NCBI GenBank assembly: GCA_023078685.1
Contig: JALGAS010000006.1
Coordinates: 4,464,001-4,528,000 of the forward strand
Source: Neopestalotiopsis rosae
Lineage: Eukaryota > Ascomycota > Sordariomycetes > Amphisphaeriales > Sporocadaceae
Direction of reading: 5' to 3'
DNA: 64,000 bases
Shown here: positions 31,790 through 43,674 of the stretch, piece after piece
Position numbering within the stretch: position 1 is the first letter of the stretch
Layout: every line of letters begins with the position of its first letter
Position numbers and translations under genes: made by a program
The notes under the pieces: model-generated
Database searches by the model: none
Told to the model about the DNA's origin: nothing
What the model saw: only the letters and a program-made list of their open reading frames with translations

Positions 31790-32106
31790 ATTTGCAAAGC
31801 GAATGCTTGAATTTCATCTCCTTTCAGATTTTGTTGGCGAACACAGCCAAATACGTACCTATTATCGACGCTTCTCAAAGCCATGTTAGCTGTGACCATT
31901 AATTGCATCTGATTAATGGCTATGTACAGGATTCAAAAGCAGCATCGTAAAGTAAAGAGCGGGAGCCTGGAGGGAAGTGGGTGGAATAGACTTTCTAGAG
32001 TTATTTTGGTCTCTTGTGTTGACCGCCAATCAATTTAATCTGATCATTTTCGCGAACATGCTGACCAAGACATTTGTCATTATCTGATGGCTACATTAAT
32101 GTGGGA
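31790..32106. other. Intergenic, convergent gene ends
   Basis: Contains the 3' ends of the regulator (plus) and the dehydrogenase (minus). No gene is seen. Confidence 0.6.
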
Positions 32107-33084
32107 CTACGCATAGTCTCTGGTCTTGTCTTCGCAAAAGTCCCAAAATTCCTTAGCCACTCCGGTCCCACCATTCTCCTTCAACTCCATGGCCTCCGCT
32201 AGTCCAGCCTTAAGAGAAGTGGCTACTCTCCCCCACGGTATAACATAGGCCCCGTTCTTCTCCAGTGTGATCTCGGGCGAAACACCTGCAAAGAGCGTCG
32301 TATGTGCCCCGAAGACAGGTTTGTACAAGAGTGGCCAAGCCATGTACCATAGCAGTGGTGTGTGCCGCAGTAGATTGCTATCGACTGCTCCCGGATTGTG
32401 GGCAACGCTGATCACGCCCAACGACGAGCCGAATCTGCGAGCATACTCGGATGACAAGAATAGATTGCCCGTCTTTGAGTTTGTGTAGTTCCTGGTTCGG
32501 TCCTGAGGAGGGTTGCGAAGCTCCTGCATGATGATGCCCTCGGGCGGTGATGAGAGCTCGGCGACTTGACTGCTCGCCCAGACGACACGAACGGATCCTC
32601 GAGGTACGGCGAGATCTGCAGCAGCCGCGGCGATCAGGGGCTGGAGTAGTTGAGTGAGCAAGAAGGGTCCGAGACAATTGGTCGCAAGCTGGAGCTCTAT
32701 GCCCTGCTTGGATACACTGCCCAACGGAGGTTGAGAAACACCAGCATTGTTGAATAAAAGGTGGACTTGGGTCTCGCGGGCTTTGAATGCCTCGACAGAT
32801 GCTTTGATACTGGAGAGATCATCAAGCTCTAGCTGAACAAATTCCAGAGCGCCCGACGAGGCGGTCTCGGCGGCCTTGATTTCGTCGATGGCCTGTTGTG
32901 CACGCTCGGCTGATCGGCCAGCGATGTAGACACGAGCGTTTTTACTGTAAAACATCTGGGCAAGCTCTCGACCTATGCCCGAGTAGCCGCCGGTGATGAG
33001 AATGACTCTGCCATTTTGGGATCCAACTTGATCGATGGTGAAGGAGGGTTTCGGGGGAAACACTTGTGAAAGCTGAGCTCCCAT
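32107..33084 (-). CDS. Short-chain dehydrogenase/reductase
   Basis: A single-exon protein of 325 residues when started at MGAQLSQVFPPK. An upstream in-frame ATG adds 14 residues not expected in the family. The Rossmann nucleotide site TGGYSGIG is at 31-38, with NNAG in the middle and the catalytic Ser in VVWASS plus YTNSK (YxxxK). The pattern is of the retinol-dehydrogenase/WW-oxidoreductase-like fungal SDRs, which act on alcohols or ketones with NAD(P). It is divergently transcribed from the P450 across a 627-bp promoter, which suggests joint expression and a shared pathway. The substrate is unknown. Confidence 0.9.
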   Translation of the reverse strand: MGAQLSQVFPPKPSFTIDQVGSQNGRVILITGGYSGIGRELAQMFYSKNARVYIAGRSAERAQQAIDEIKAAETASSGALEFVQLELDDLSSIKASVEAFKARETQVHLLFNNAGVSQPPLGSVSKQGIELQLATNCLGPFLLTQLLQPLIAAAAADLAVPRGSVRVVWASSQVAELSSPPEGIIMQELRNPPQDRTRNYTNSKTGNLFLSSEYARRFGSSLGVISVAHNPGAVDSNLLRHTPLLWYMAWPLLYKPVFGAHTTLFAGVSPEITLEKNGAYVIPWGRVATSLKAGLAEAMELKENGGTGVAKEFWDFCEDKTRDYA

Positions 33085-33711
33085 TACGATGGCTATACTC
33101 GAAGAATGACAATTAAGTAGATGCAAGCATTCTTTGAGCAGATGTTTTTGTTGACACGACTCTTTTGTGGTTTATCATGGCACGGGAGGTAGCCCTGCAT
33201 GGTTGCTACTCAATGTAACATACTGCTGCATGCACGAGGTATGTTGGCGGGTGAATTCCCACCTTCTTATTTCCTACTTGGGACATGATTGGAATACATT
33301 TTGTGCTTCTCACAAATCCAGCCACATTTATTCCTGTGATCAATGCTTTTGAAGGGATTAGCTTCTTGCACCTGCATTACATCTGATTGGAAACTATATA
33401 CGGAATGGACATGAACTGTATTCAATCATTCAACCTTGTCTCAATTCTTGTTGCCAAATCCCCTGCAGTCCTCGTGTGCGATACGGCGGGGGCATTTAGA
33501 CGAATTAGTGGCACTTTGCTGCACGCGAGCTGTTGGTTCCGTCACCCCACATGAATGACTTTGATCTCTTGATTTTGTTGAATAAGTTGAAGAATCATTG
33601 TCCTTTGGACTTCGATGTCTCGGCGAATCGTTCTCCATAGATTATAAATTATTGCGCTTGGCAGCATTTGATCGTCGTGTTGCACATATCGGAACCACGC
33701 GGCTTGGCGCC
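33085..33711. promoter_or_regulatory. Shared divergent promoter of the SDR and P450 genes
   Basis: This 627-bp stretch separates two oxidoreductase genes that point away from each other. No gene is seen inside. An AT-rich element (ATTATAAATT, near 33645) lies about 65 bp before the P450 ATG. Confidence 0.5.
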
Positions 33712-35354
33712 ATGACCGCTATCCTTGTACCCTCGACCCTGCTAACGGTTATCATAGCAATACTGCCGTCGGTAAGCAGTCGTATGCACCACTACTTTTG
33801 TGCAGTGAAATAACCACATATTCTACAGTATTTTGCGTTTCAATGGATCTACAACCTTTGTCTTCATCCGTTGTCGAAGGTCCCGGGTCCGCGCTCATGG
33901 TCGGCTTCTCGTCTCCCATTTGTTGTATCCCTGCTCCGAGGCACCATAGTCCATGACATCCAAAAGCTCCATAAGAAATATGGACCGGTTTTGCGCATTG
34001 CACCGAATGAGGTGACATTTGCGCATCCAACGGCTTGGAACGACATTTTTCAATTCCGTCCCGACCGTCCTCAATTCCTCAAGGATCCGGTTTGGTGGAA
34101 TCGTCAGCCAGGACACCCACTATCCATCATCAACGCCATCGATGTGGATAACCACGCGCGTATCCGCAAAGCCATCGCACCGGGGTTCACGGCACGCGCC
34201 TTGAGATCACAGGAACCAATGATACAAAAATACGTCAATCTATTGGTTCAACGGCTTCGAGAAGGTCTGGACAATGTCAAAGTCGGCGATTGCAAGACGG
34301 TCGATATCTCTGTCTGGTTCATGTTCACCGCATTCGATGTCTTTGGCGACCTTGGCTTTGGAGAGTCATTCGACTGTCTGCAGAATTCGCGATATCATGC
34401 TTGGATCGAACTCTTGTTCAACAGCGTCAAGGCTGCCTCCATGGTGGCCGCGGCACGATTCTACCCTGCCATTGAGTACGCACTGATGAAATGCATTCCG
34501 GCTTCTCTCCAAAAGATGGCTGCGGATCACTTTAAGCAGATTGTCGACAAGGTTGACAGGCGTCGCAACTTTGAAATGCCGCGTCCGGACCTCATGCATC
34601 ATGCTTTTGAGGCCGAAAATGACAAACTCATCTCAGAGGATGAGATCAACGCGACTTTCATGGTACTGACAACGGCGGGGAGTGAAACCACAGCTACGGT
34701 TCTTGGTGGCACTTTCAATTACCTCGTCAGCAACCCATCCAAGCTTTCTATCCTGGTCAAGGAGGTTCGTAGTGCATTTCAAAGCGAGACCGATATAACG
34801 GTGGCTCGATTAAACGAGCTCCCTTACCTCACAGCTGTTCTGAACGAGGGACTTCGACTATGTCCGCCGATCCCGTGGATCCTTCCCAGGGTTGCTCCCA
34901 AGAACGGAGAGAAGGTTTGCGGAATTTGGCTGCCTGAAGGAGTAAGTCAGATTCTGCTCATTGACCATGTTCTTTTTCTGATTGAGAACGCTAACGACTG
35001 GCTTCACAGACCCAAGTTTCCATCCAAGTGTATACAATGAACCGTGATGAGGCCATGTTCCACAGGGCCCTAGAGTTTCTCCCCGAACGATGGCTTCCGG
35101 AGGCGGCTACGGACACAAATAGTCTGTTTTACGGAGATCAGCGTAACGCAATGCAGCCGTTCAGTGTCGGTCCGCGCAATTGCATGGGACAGCATATTGC
35201 CTGGGCAGAGATGCGGCTCATCATGTCCAAGTTGATCTGGACTTTTGATTTTCAGGCCTCGCAGGCTGAACAACTTCAGTGGGAAGATCTTCGGACGTTT
35301 TTGCTGGTAGAGAAGCGGCCTATTAATGTGGACTACAAGTTAAGAAGTGGTTGA
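33712..35354 (+). CDS. Cytochrome P450 monooxygenase
   Basis: Three exons, 33712-33771, 33829-34941 and 35010-35354, all in phase 0, giving 505 residues. The first small exon encodes the membrane anchor MTAILVPSTLLTVIIAILPS; after it LHPLSKVPGPRSW is the usual Pro-rich hinge. The I-helix is TTAGSETTAT, the K-helix NEGLRLCPP (ExxR), then PERW. The haem loop FSVGPRNCMG has its Cys ligand at about 449. The pattern resembles fungal CYP families near isotrichodermin C-15-hydroxylase-like enzymes; this assignment is tentative. It is anchored in the ER and needs a P450 reductase. With the SDR opposite, an oxidation followed by dehydrogenation is plausible. Confidence 0.92.
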
Positions 35355-35592
35355 CGGCCACACTTTTCAGAACCATATTGATTTCAAACATATTTCTCGA
35401 TATTATATTTTCATTATGCATCAAAGACATGTCGTAATAACCATATTGCTTTTCCACACTCCCTATTGCTTCCAGCAATCGATATCCCTGTGGTTGTGCC
35501 ATTGAAGAGAAGCACGCCGTCCAGAACGTCCGGCCAAACCACCAGCCTATTGGGGAGGAACCCAGTCTGAAAACTGGAGAGCTTCACATTGT

Positions 35593-36552
35593 TCAAGCAT
35601 GCATTAAACCCACCGCGAGAACCTGGCGATCGTCGGAAAGAGTCAACACCCTGGGCTCGCCGATCTGGGTTGCCCAGGTACGGCGGTTCGGATGCCGCGC
35701 GTGGAATTCATCCCACGAACAGCCAATGAGGCCGCTCTTGCGCTGCCTCCTGGCAGGGTCAAGGCTCTCCCAGTGTTCGTCGATGGGAGTGTATATAGGC
35801 GGCCTGTGCACAGCGATGCCGAGGAACTCGAGGAGGTCCAGTCGAGAGCACGATGCCTGGTCCTTTCCATAGCGCAATGCTACTCAATGAACCAACAGTC
35901 AGCGTTCAGATTGCAAAATCATAATTTTGGAAGAATTAGGGAAAGGATTTTGATCGCTTACTTCTAATATCTTCGGTAAGTTGCTCCAGAACGGGGAATA
36001 AGAAAGATTCAAGCTCCGATGGCTCAGGGGCGCAGCACGCCAGGGCACAATGCTTTGAAGCGCGACGCTTCAGGGCGCGACGCTTCGAGGTACGACGCCT
36101 TGGAGCACGGCGCCTCTTGGGAGGAGGCTTCACGCCGTGACGCTTGACGGCATGACGCGTGAGGGCACGTTGCTTGAGGGCCTGGAGTTGCTCCAGAATC
36201 AAGCCTCGGAAGGGATTATCTCTAGCCATGGGAATAGAGGCACCACCAAGTAGAGCAAAATCCAGTAGAACCTCAGCCAGGGGACGCAGACGCTCTTTCG
36301 CCACCAGAGAGCGAAAAGTGAATGTTTTCGGGCTTGTTGGATCTGTTTTCGTAGATGGCTATTGATCGGACCCCAGATCAAGAATCGTAACACCTTTCGC
36401 GATGCTGTCTTTGGTAAAGATTTGCTCAATAGCTGGTAGATCTTGAGTTGTGATAGGAGGATGCTTTCCATTTGTGCGGCACAAAAGTTCGTGAACCTAG
36501 TCGAACATTGCTGCTCGAGTGTTTTGCGGATTACTATTGGAGTGACGAGCAT
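35593..36552 (-). CDS. Unrecognised protein with basic pentapeptide-like repeats
   Basis: The reliable part has two exons. The first ends at 35962 and the second is 35879-35593, with an 82-nt intron (GTAAGC donor, GAGTAG acceptor) giving EDIR-TLRYGKDQ. The upstream exon encodes MARDNPFRGLILEQL, then a Lys/Arg-rich run of about ten repeats of five residues (RALKR, RASKH type; 15-bp DNA period, about 36040-36180). The last exon is well-formed (IYTPIDEHWESLDP, GCSWDEFHARHP, TLSDDRQVLAVGLMHA). A first exon from ATG 36552 (MLVTPIVIRKTLEQQ) would need a 35-nt intron (36393-36427 area), shorter than fungal introns usually are, so the 5' end is unresolved. I know no family. The basic repeats suggest nucleic-acid or nuclear localisation, which is speculation. 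Confidence 0.45.
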
Positions 36553-38279
36553 GGTGATATGCTGCTATATTTATATGCCCTTTTTTGTTTTCTCCGAGGA
36601 GCCTACAAGGTGTAAAAAGGTAAGGTTTTATGAATTCGTTACTGTATCGGAAATGGATTGAGTTTTCGGTGACTTGAAGACTATGTTTTTCACTTTTGAT
36701 GGTACGGTAAACTACTGGGAGATGGGATCTAACTCCGACTCACGTCCTTCTTCGCCTAGGTTTTGCTTGTAGAGATTATTTTGCATCTTATTTTCTTGAT
36801 GAAAAAGAAATGCAAATGAATTATCGAAGCGCTAGTCAATCTGCAATGGTGTTGGGTTTTGGAAAGCCTGTTCCGCTACATATCTGGGTAAGTTAGGTAA
36901 TCATGTACTTCAGAAATCAGGCTCCTTCCCGGACTGTGCGGCCCTCAAAATCTAGCGTAAATGAAGCAAGTGTCTTTCTACATAATAGCGACATTGCTAT
37001 ATGATCATTTAGATCGGGCTGATGCTCCGCAGCGGAAAGTAATTGTAGGTCTTGTCATGGCGATCGCGTGGCTCTCTTCTCAGCCTCGTCGCTAACGGTG
37101 CCTCATCAGGCAATTGTCCTGACCAATGAAAGCATGATATTACAGGTAATATAATTAATTTCAAGGGCTCGATGCAGGAACAAACGCTATAACCAAGCAC
37201 CGCCCTACTCTTATGTAGATGTGGGCTTACGTGTGCGTAGGCACCCATCGTTTCAATATATACATCCAATCTTTCACTAAATCCCGGTGGCAATACTTCA
37301 CCACGCAGTCGTCTTTCACAAACAACATCACGTAGATACAAGGTTTGCACCAATTAGCTATGAATACCTAAAATGGACGGGCATCATCCTTGAGGAAAGG
37401 GACAACCATTCAATGCCAAATTGATGATGGTGGGAAAGCATCATGGCCAATGATCCTGGTCGAACATTTCTGGGAAGCAGGTTTCCAAGACTTCAAACAT
37501 TGTAGAATTTTACGGTGTTGGAACTAAAGATACAGAGTCATAGCCAGATGTGGTTGCGGGCCTCGTGGAACACAGAAACGTTGCATTTCTGGGGTGAGAG
37601 GTGAGGAAAGAAAGGAGAAAAAACATTGCAGACGGAAGGCTCTTATTGCGCTCAGCAGATTTTAACAAGAAGCCATCAAGTCATCATTTTATATGTGTTT
37701 TATTTGATTTACTGTTGGCGTCGGACCTCTTGTATCGCGTTTCGCGGATCTGGATGTGCCGCATGGTTTCACGCACAGATCTGCGCTTGAAACACCAACA
37801 ACTCCCACTAGTCACCAGAATCAAGCTTTTTTCGGCACGGGAACCGTACACCTTACTATCATCCGATTTTCTCATTGGGTTGCACCGGACGCAGACCCGG
37901 ATGCCGGATCGAAGCATTATGGGCAGTGGCCGCTGCGGCGCTTCGACTCATCTCGACCGTTTCCATATTCGGACGTGCATCGCGAGAATGGCGACTAGAG
38001 ACTGTGAGGCATCAGTACGGACTGAATGATACCGAAACGATCTTGTTTCGCCATGGCTTCTGCTTCATGGTGGTGATGAAGGACATCAGATGCAATCGAC
38101 CATTGTGCGTGTTTTTATACTGACCCTTTCGCTCGCCAAGTCGTCCAAGACCTGTCGTCTGTTGTTGTTTATTCTCTTATAAAATCATCATATCAACTAG
38201 AGCAGCGCTCAGTTTACACCAACGTTCTTTTACCTTAGAATCCTTTAATCCAGCCATACATAATCTTCTTTCATTCAAC
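36553..38279. other. Intergenic
   Basis: A minus-strand open frame at 37009-37353 has a coding-like start (LRDVVCERRLRGEVLPPGF) but no ATG and no family; it may be a gene fragment. A TATAAAA at 38178-38184 lies about 96 bp before the next gene. Confidence 0.4.
38178..38184 (+). promoter_or_regulatory. Probable TATA box of the repeat-precursor gene
   Basis: TATAAAA, 96 bp before the ATG, followed by the C/T-rich stretch often seen before strongly expressed fungal genes. Confidence 0.5.
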
Positions 38280-38904
38280 ATGCGTTCCGCCGTCATCTTC
38301 CTCACCTTTGCGACCGCGTCGCTGGGTCTCAACATTGCCAAGGAGCGCCGACAGGACGACCTGGCCTCCATCCTGGCCGCTCTTGAGCAAACCTCTCCCG
38401 AGGATGCGGCAGCAGCCAAGACCAGCGGCTCGGCCAAGCGTCAAGACGATCTTGCCTCTATTCTGGCTGCCCTCGAGGAGTCATCTCCCGAGGACGCCGC
38501 CGCGGCCAAGAGCGGTGCCTCTTCCTCGTCCCAGGCCGACAAGCGCCAGGACGACCTCGCCTCCATCATCGCCGCGCTCCAGGAGACCAGCCCCGAGGAC
38601 GCTGCCGCAGCTTCCAGCGCCAAGTCCTCGTCGTCCGAGAAGAGACAGGACGACCTGGCCTCTATCCTCGCGGCCCTTGAGCAGACGTCTCCTGACGATG
38701 CCGCTGCCGCCAAGACTAGCAGCAGCAAGTCACAGAAGCGCAACGACATTGGCGACATCTTGGTGAGTTCAATACTTGAGAACAAAACACCATTATTGGA
38801 ACCCCATGAATGACTTATACTAATGTGGGGTCTCTCTATAGGATGCTCTTGGTGAGACCAGCCCCGACGATGCTGCGGCCGCTGATGCCGCCATCCCCGA
38901 GTAA
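38280..38904 (+). CDS. Secreted repeat precursor with Kex2-type sites
   Basis: Two exons, 38280-38762 and 38842-38904 (GTGAGT donor, CTATAG acceptor), giving 181 residues. MRSAVIFLTFATASLGLN is a signal peptide. Five repeats follow, each opened by a dibasic pair: RR at 23-24, then KR at 53-54, 88-89, 121-122 and 153-154. The repeated core is QDDLASILAALEQTSPEDAA with few changes; the fifth is diverged (NDIGDIL, DALGETSPDD) and ends at the stop. Linkers between core and KR are Ser/Ala/Lys-rich and variable. This is the layout of Kex2-processed secreted peptide precursors, as in yeast alpha-factor and fungal RiPPs such as ustiloxin. The core lacks Tyr and Cys, so ustiloxin-type cyclisation is unlikely, and no UstY-like gene is near. 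The released peptides would be acidic, amphipathic helices. Confidence 0.8.
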
Positions 38905-40683
38905 GGGGTATCGAATCAATCATCCCGGCAATGACGGGGGATGAAGAGGAGTTCAGGGACTGGGACATTCAGCAATACATGTACATAGTCTTTTTTGCTG
39001 CTCCGGTCCCTTGGCCCCTTGCCCGATTCTCTTTTTCTTTTCTCTGTGCTGTCAAAGGGGTCACTTGCATTTCATTTGTCCATGTATATACAGACCCTTC
39101 GTTGTGTACATAAGCTGAGCGGCCCGAGAAAAAAAAAACATTTCCCCATAGGGCTTCTCTTTTTTTTCGTGAGTGGAAACAAATCTTATCTTGCATCTTT
39201 GCAAAGGCACCACATCTTGATCCGTGATGGGTAAAAGACTTACATGTTGCCCCCAATTCTCCAGTCTTCAGCTCAGTAGGTTGGTAGGGATGGGTAATGC
39301 TACTGCTCATCATCGGCCATCTTTTCCCCATCTCCACTGCTCTCTGTCTTTGCCTACTACTTTACCATAACAGGAATTTTTGCCATCGTCTGGTCCCCGA
39401 TGCTGGGTCCCAGTCGTGGCCCACATGGGTAAATTCGTCTGGACATGAGTGCGACAAAAAGTGACGGACTAGATGGTGGAGAGGGAGAGAGGGGAGGCCT
39501 GCACTCAGCACTCTCTAACAGTCCTGAGTCTTCATGACATGTGCCCTGCAGTGCCAGGTGCCCATGGGGTGGGCACCCTGGGCGAATATCAAATCTAGTG
39601 CACGTACTTTCCAGTATGTACGAATACGTCGAGTACGTCTTGGGTATAGAAAGTGGCTCGTGGGGCTGGCTGTATACTAGGCCAGATTACACCCTGCGTA
39701 AAGATGGAGCCCGAATCCACCAGAGTCGATCATTTCAAGAGAGCAGTGCTACTATGAATATCAGCAATGCTATACGTGTGCTGCAAAAGTACTACCAAAA
39801 CAATCCTACGAACAAAAGCAAACAGGTTTTTCTCTGCTGATTCTGTTGTAATATTATAGCCAAGATTTCTCAAATGTACACAAACACCCTGACAAGCCTG
39901 GTTGGTGCGCAATGATTATCGCTCAATTTGTTGACTCGTGAGCAGCTCTACTGTGTAGCCGTGGCGGCAGCGCACCAGTCAAAGCAGACTTCTAGAATCG
40001 CTGATAGTGGTCTCAGGGGCTTTCCCCCCCAAGACATGCAGCGGAGGCGGCCGGAGGGCAGGCAGTCATGCACAAACGACCTGTCAGAGAAACCTTATAT
40101 CCGTCGGCTGCTGGAATTGGGGGATCCGGGAACCGAAGAACCGTGCTGCTTGGCAGTATTGACCTTTCCATGAATGGGATTCCAACACCGGCAGTTTACC
40201 TGTCAAAAACATCTTTACGCTTTAAGGCTGGAAACCGTCAAAGCATATTTCTGCAGAGGCCTCTGTTTTGCTCGCCTCTATTGATCCCAAGTCCCGGGCA
40301 CCTTTGCCATTACCAGCTGGTAGCACCGCAGTACCGGCAACTGATAACCGCAGTGGCGCCAGAGTTTTTCTACGCCCTTGACTAGTACCATGTCAACCAA
40401 AAACGACGCCGCCAGCAGTAGTCAAGCGGTAGGTAGTGTCGACATTGTGGGCCACTTTACAAAATGATGGCCGAGAAAACGCCCATGTCTAGCTTGTATA
40501 CCAAGTCTGGCGGCTTTTGAGACGAATTGCGAATTTGAGCTGGGTTTTCAGATAGATTATCAGATAGACAAGTTGGGAGAAGATTCCGTTCGGAATCAAC
40601 TTTGTCTAGGTATGTAGGCAGTGTACTCTAGGTTCTTGAATGAGTCCCGTGCTCACAAGCCACTGTCATGCCCTGGACATGCT
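38905..40683. other. Intergenic
   Basis: No gene is supported. A short inverted pair (GGTGCCC/GGGCACC) lies near 39556-39577. A start-like MSTKNDAASSSQ at 40390 ends after about 25 codons. Confidence 0.45.
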
Positions 40684-40719
40684 ATTGCGCGTCTATGCCA
40701 CGCAGCATAGACGCGCAAT
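40684..40719. repeat. Perfect 15-bp inverted repeat, 6-nt loop
   Basis: ATTGCGCGTCTATGC at 40684-40698 pairs exactly with 40705-40719 around the loop CACGCA. There is no T-run or gene end beside it that would make it a terminator. Confidence 0.85.
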
Positions 40720-43674
40720 CCTCAATCTATGTATCAGCAAGATCCCAAGCCTAAAGTGAAGAAACTTGTGGCGGGTTAATCTATTGATTATCAAGTCACG
40801 ACTTAAACAGACTCGTGGTCAAGGAACTCCCTAGTGAACGTCTACGGGTGCATGTATGCCAGGAACATTATTCCCAGCGCGGCAACCCACCCGGCAGCTA
40901 AATGGAATAGCGCTGCGCCTCTTTTGTCTAGAATTTCTATCAAGTCATGAAGAATGCCCCTCGCTGCTGAGGATTTGGCAGCGAACAGCGAAGTTCTGCT
41001 GCATGGAAGACAGTTGTTAGTGCTTATTTTAGGGGACTTTATGTGCTAAGCAAGTCCTGTATTCCCCTGAATGCCAGAGGCCCGGGCGCTTGGGGGCCCG
41101 GCAAGAGGGACATCTGGTAAGTGGTAATGACTAAAGACTGCACATACATCTCCGCTTCGTATTGCCTCTACCCTGAATGGTCTGGGATGTCAGCAAATGT
41201 TATGTACTGGGTAGGAGTCGCTGATCTATTGATTAAAGCTGACGGCGGCTGTGATGAGCAGAGCGTCTATTACGTTATCAATCAACAACGTCAGCACGAA
41301 TTCCTGGGTAATATAAACCTCCTTTCATTCGACCTCGTCACGAAGTCCCAGGCAGGTACTCTTCAGTCATCCGACGGTCATAGCGGCAAAATATGAGAGA
41401 ATAAGTGATGCAGTTGTCTTATCTGCCGAGAATCATCATCTTGAGATGATGGCTTGATGTCACTGCGATGCCTCCGGTCGAGATAGACTGTAAAGCTATA
41501 GCCAAGAGTAGCGGCGATTCTTCTATAGTTCATCATGGTAGCGCATCGCGACAATCCTTTGGGTGCTCGCACGGCCGTTGGTAGACATCGTTTCTTCATC
41601 GACATTGGCCACATGATGACTGTACGATGACCAACAGAACGCACAGAAGAAGAGAAGGAAGTGCTTCCCGACGTGCTGGACAGACTATGAGTAATCGGTC
41701 GACCCAAAATGTCCAACAGGCCTAGCAATTTTCTCCTCGGACCGGGAACGATTTTAAAATTGCCCGGGACACCGTCCAAGAGCTGGGCCGAAGACTAGGT
41801 CAGCAAAAGTCGGACTACCGTTCATTCTGCCTGCTCTGTCCGCTTATAAAAAGCAGACAAAAAGCAGAGAAAATGGGATTGACCCAATAATCTGATCTAC
41901 CGATCGACAGCAGCTAAATTGTTCTTTTGCGTCCTTGACCACTCGGCTGAAGTCCTCCGTGCCTTGGTGTTGGCGCGCAATGACCATATGGCGCCTGCCA
42001 CTAACGTAGTGAATTCCCCTAAGAGGAAGTCCTTGGGAATCGCCCAGCTAGGCAGTGTGAGTGGGTTTGGCTGGTAGCTGACCGGCTGGTGGGCATTCCA
42101 GTGTTCTTTTACTTGACCATAGTACAGACTACGAGCAACCTACATTATTCCCACTGAGCCATGGAAGCCAGCAGCCCGGACTAGGCATCAATCCGGCATT
42201 AGCTGCGAGTGATAGTCATGGATCTAGAAGAACCCGACTATTCGGAACGGATCCTGAGTCAACTTTGAGCCATCTTGGTCAACGAGTTGAGGTAGATGGC
42301 AGATGGCAATCGTGGTTCTAGAGCTCTCAAGTTGCTGCACGCGGAGTTGTCCGCCATCATGGAAGGCAAAGGTTGCGGCGCAACAGATGACGACAGGTGA
42401 GAGAGGATCTCTTTGATGAAATTATACTTCAATATTCAACGGTGCTGCAGAATGGCACATGGGTACGGTTTCAGGACCTAGCCATCATATTCAGCCATAT
42501 GGGGTATGAGCAGGGTTTCTGGAACCGTTCAGCTTCGCTTCGCTAAACCCACCATGGAAGATATTTTGGCGTCGAATCGAGAAAATGATAGTCGGTAGAT
42601 CTTCGCACACCTCTTCTTGACCTCGAGACCCTGGAGCCATGCGAGCCATTGCAGACCAGCTCAATCGGAAAGATAGATCTTCAAAACTCTTGGCAACCAG
42701 CGCTGCATAGCATAGCAAGAGTGCCGTTCTTTCTGGTCTCGGTACGCTAACCTCTGGAAAGGACTCGCCCCTGAGCTACCCTTTTCCTTCCAGGTAGCTT
42801 CTGAACAGTAGCTAGAGGAGATCAGAGAAGTCCAGGACGACGCGCGTGTCAGGATCTGCAGTGCGCTAAAAAAGGGATCTTGCCGGACTTTGATCTAGTC
42901 CATGCTTGGATCGTTGTTTGATTGGCCCAACGTAGAGATTCAGAGGATAGGGATCAAGATGGACTAGTCCCTAGTGCTGAACTCAAAAACTCGACGACGG
43001 GGACGATCACTGTTCATAACTAGATTGCCTGAGACACACTGCGCCGTCTTATCAAATTATACCCAGCTAACCAGATACACTTGGCAAGCTTGGGCTCCCA
43101 CTGCTCGCTCAGGTCGAGGTAGCAATCAGGTGCCAGGTGCCTACAGGTCCCTGTTCTCGAACAATTACTCAACCCAAGCAGACAATCTTCTGGCCAAGCC
43201 ACAATGCTTGTAGTCCCGTTCTCCGGCGTGCAAGCTATCGCTTCTTGGGTCTTAGCCAACGGGGTCTCTCACCATCTTAGTCCCAGGCTCACCTATGTCC
43301 CCCTAGTGTAGAAACGCAGATGGCGCTCCCTCTTGTCTTGGCTTCTCCGTCGAACCGCAAGCCCGCACGCCAGGAGCATGGACACACCAGAAAGCCTGGA
43401 GCCGCAACCCTAAGGTGCCTGCCACCATCCTGTTGTGGCAAAACAGGACCCAGGTAAGGACCACACGATCCTTGTCTGGTGCCTGGATATATACATAGTC
43501 CCCTTCTCCTCCCCTCCCTCTGTCTTTAGAGTTTGTGCTCCCGTTCCCGTGTTGTTCCATCAGAAGCTAGGACCGATCGTGGCATTGCACCGCATTCCAT
43601 TCATTTGAATCTTTTTCTTCGTTCATTTTTTGCGCTCCTGTTTGCTCAGGAATAAGACTTCATTGCAAGAAGAA
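40720..43674. other. Intergenic, gene-poor
   Basis: I find no gene here; all open frames are short and without family resemblance. The right end is the promoter of the rhodopsin-like gene. Confidence 0.45.

Noticed and set aside
21017..35354. Classical secondary-metabolite cluster
   Set aside because: No PKS, NRPS, terpene synthase, DMAT or RiPP-modifying gene is visible; only tailoring-type enzymes and regulators are present.
38308..38766. 152-codon Pro/Arg-rich frame
   Set aside because: Out-of-frame reading of the repeat-precursor gene; the true frame has a signal peptide and ordered repeats.
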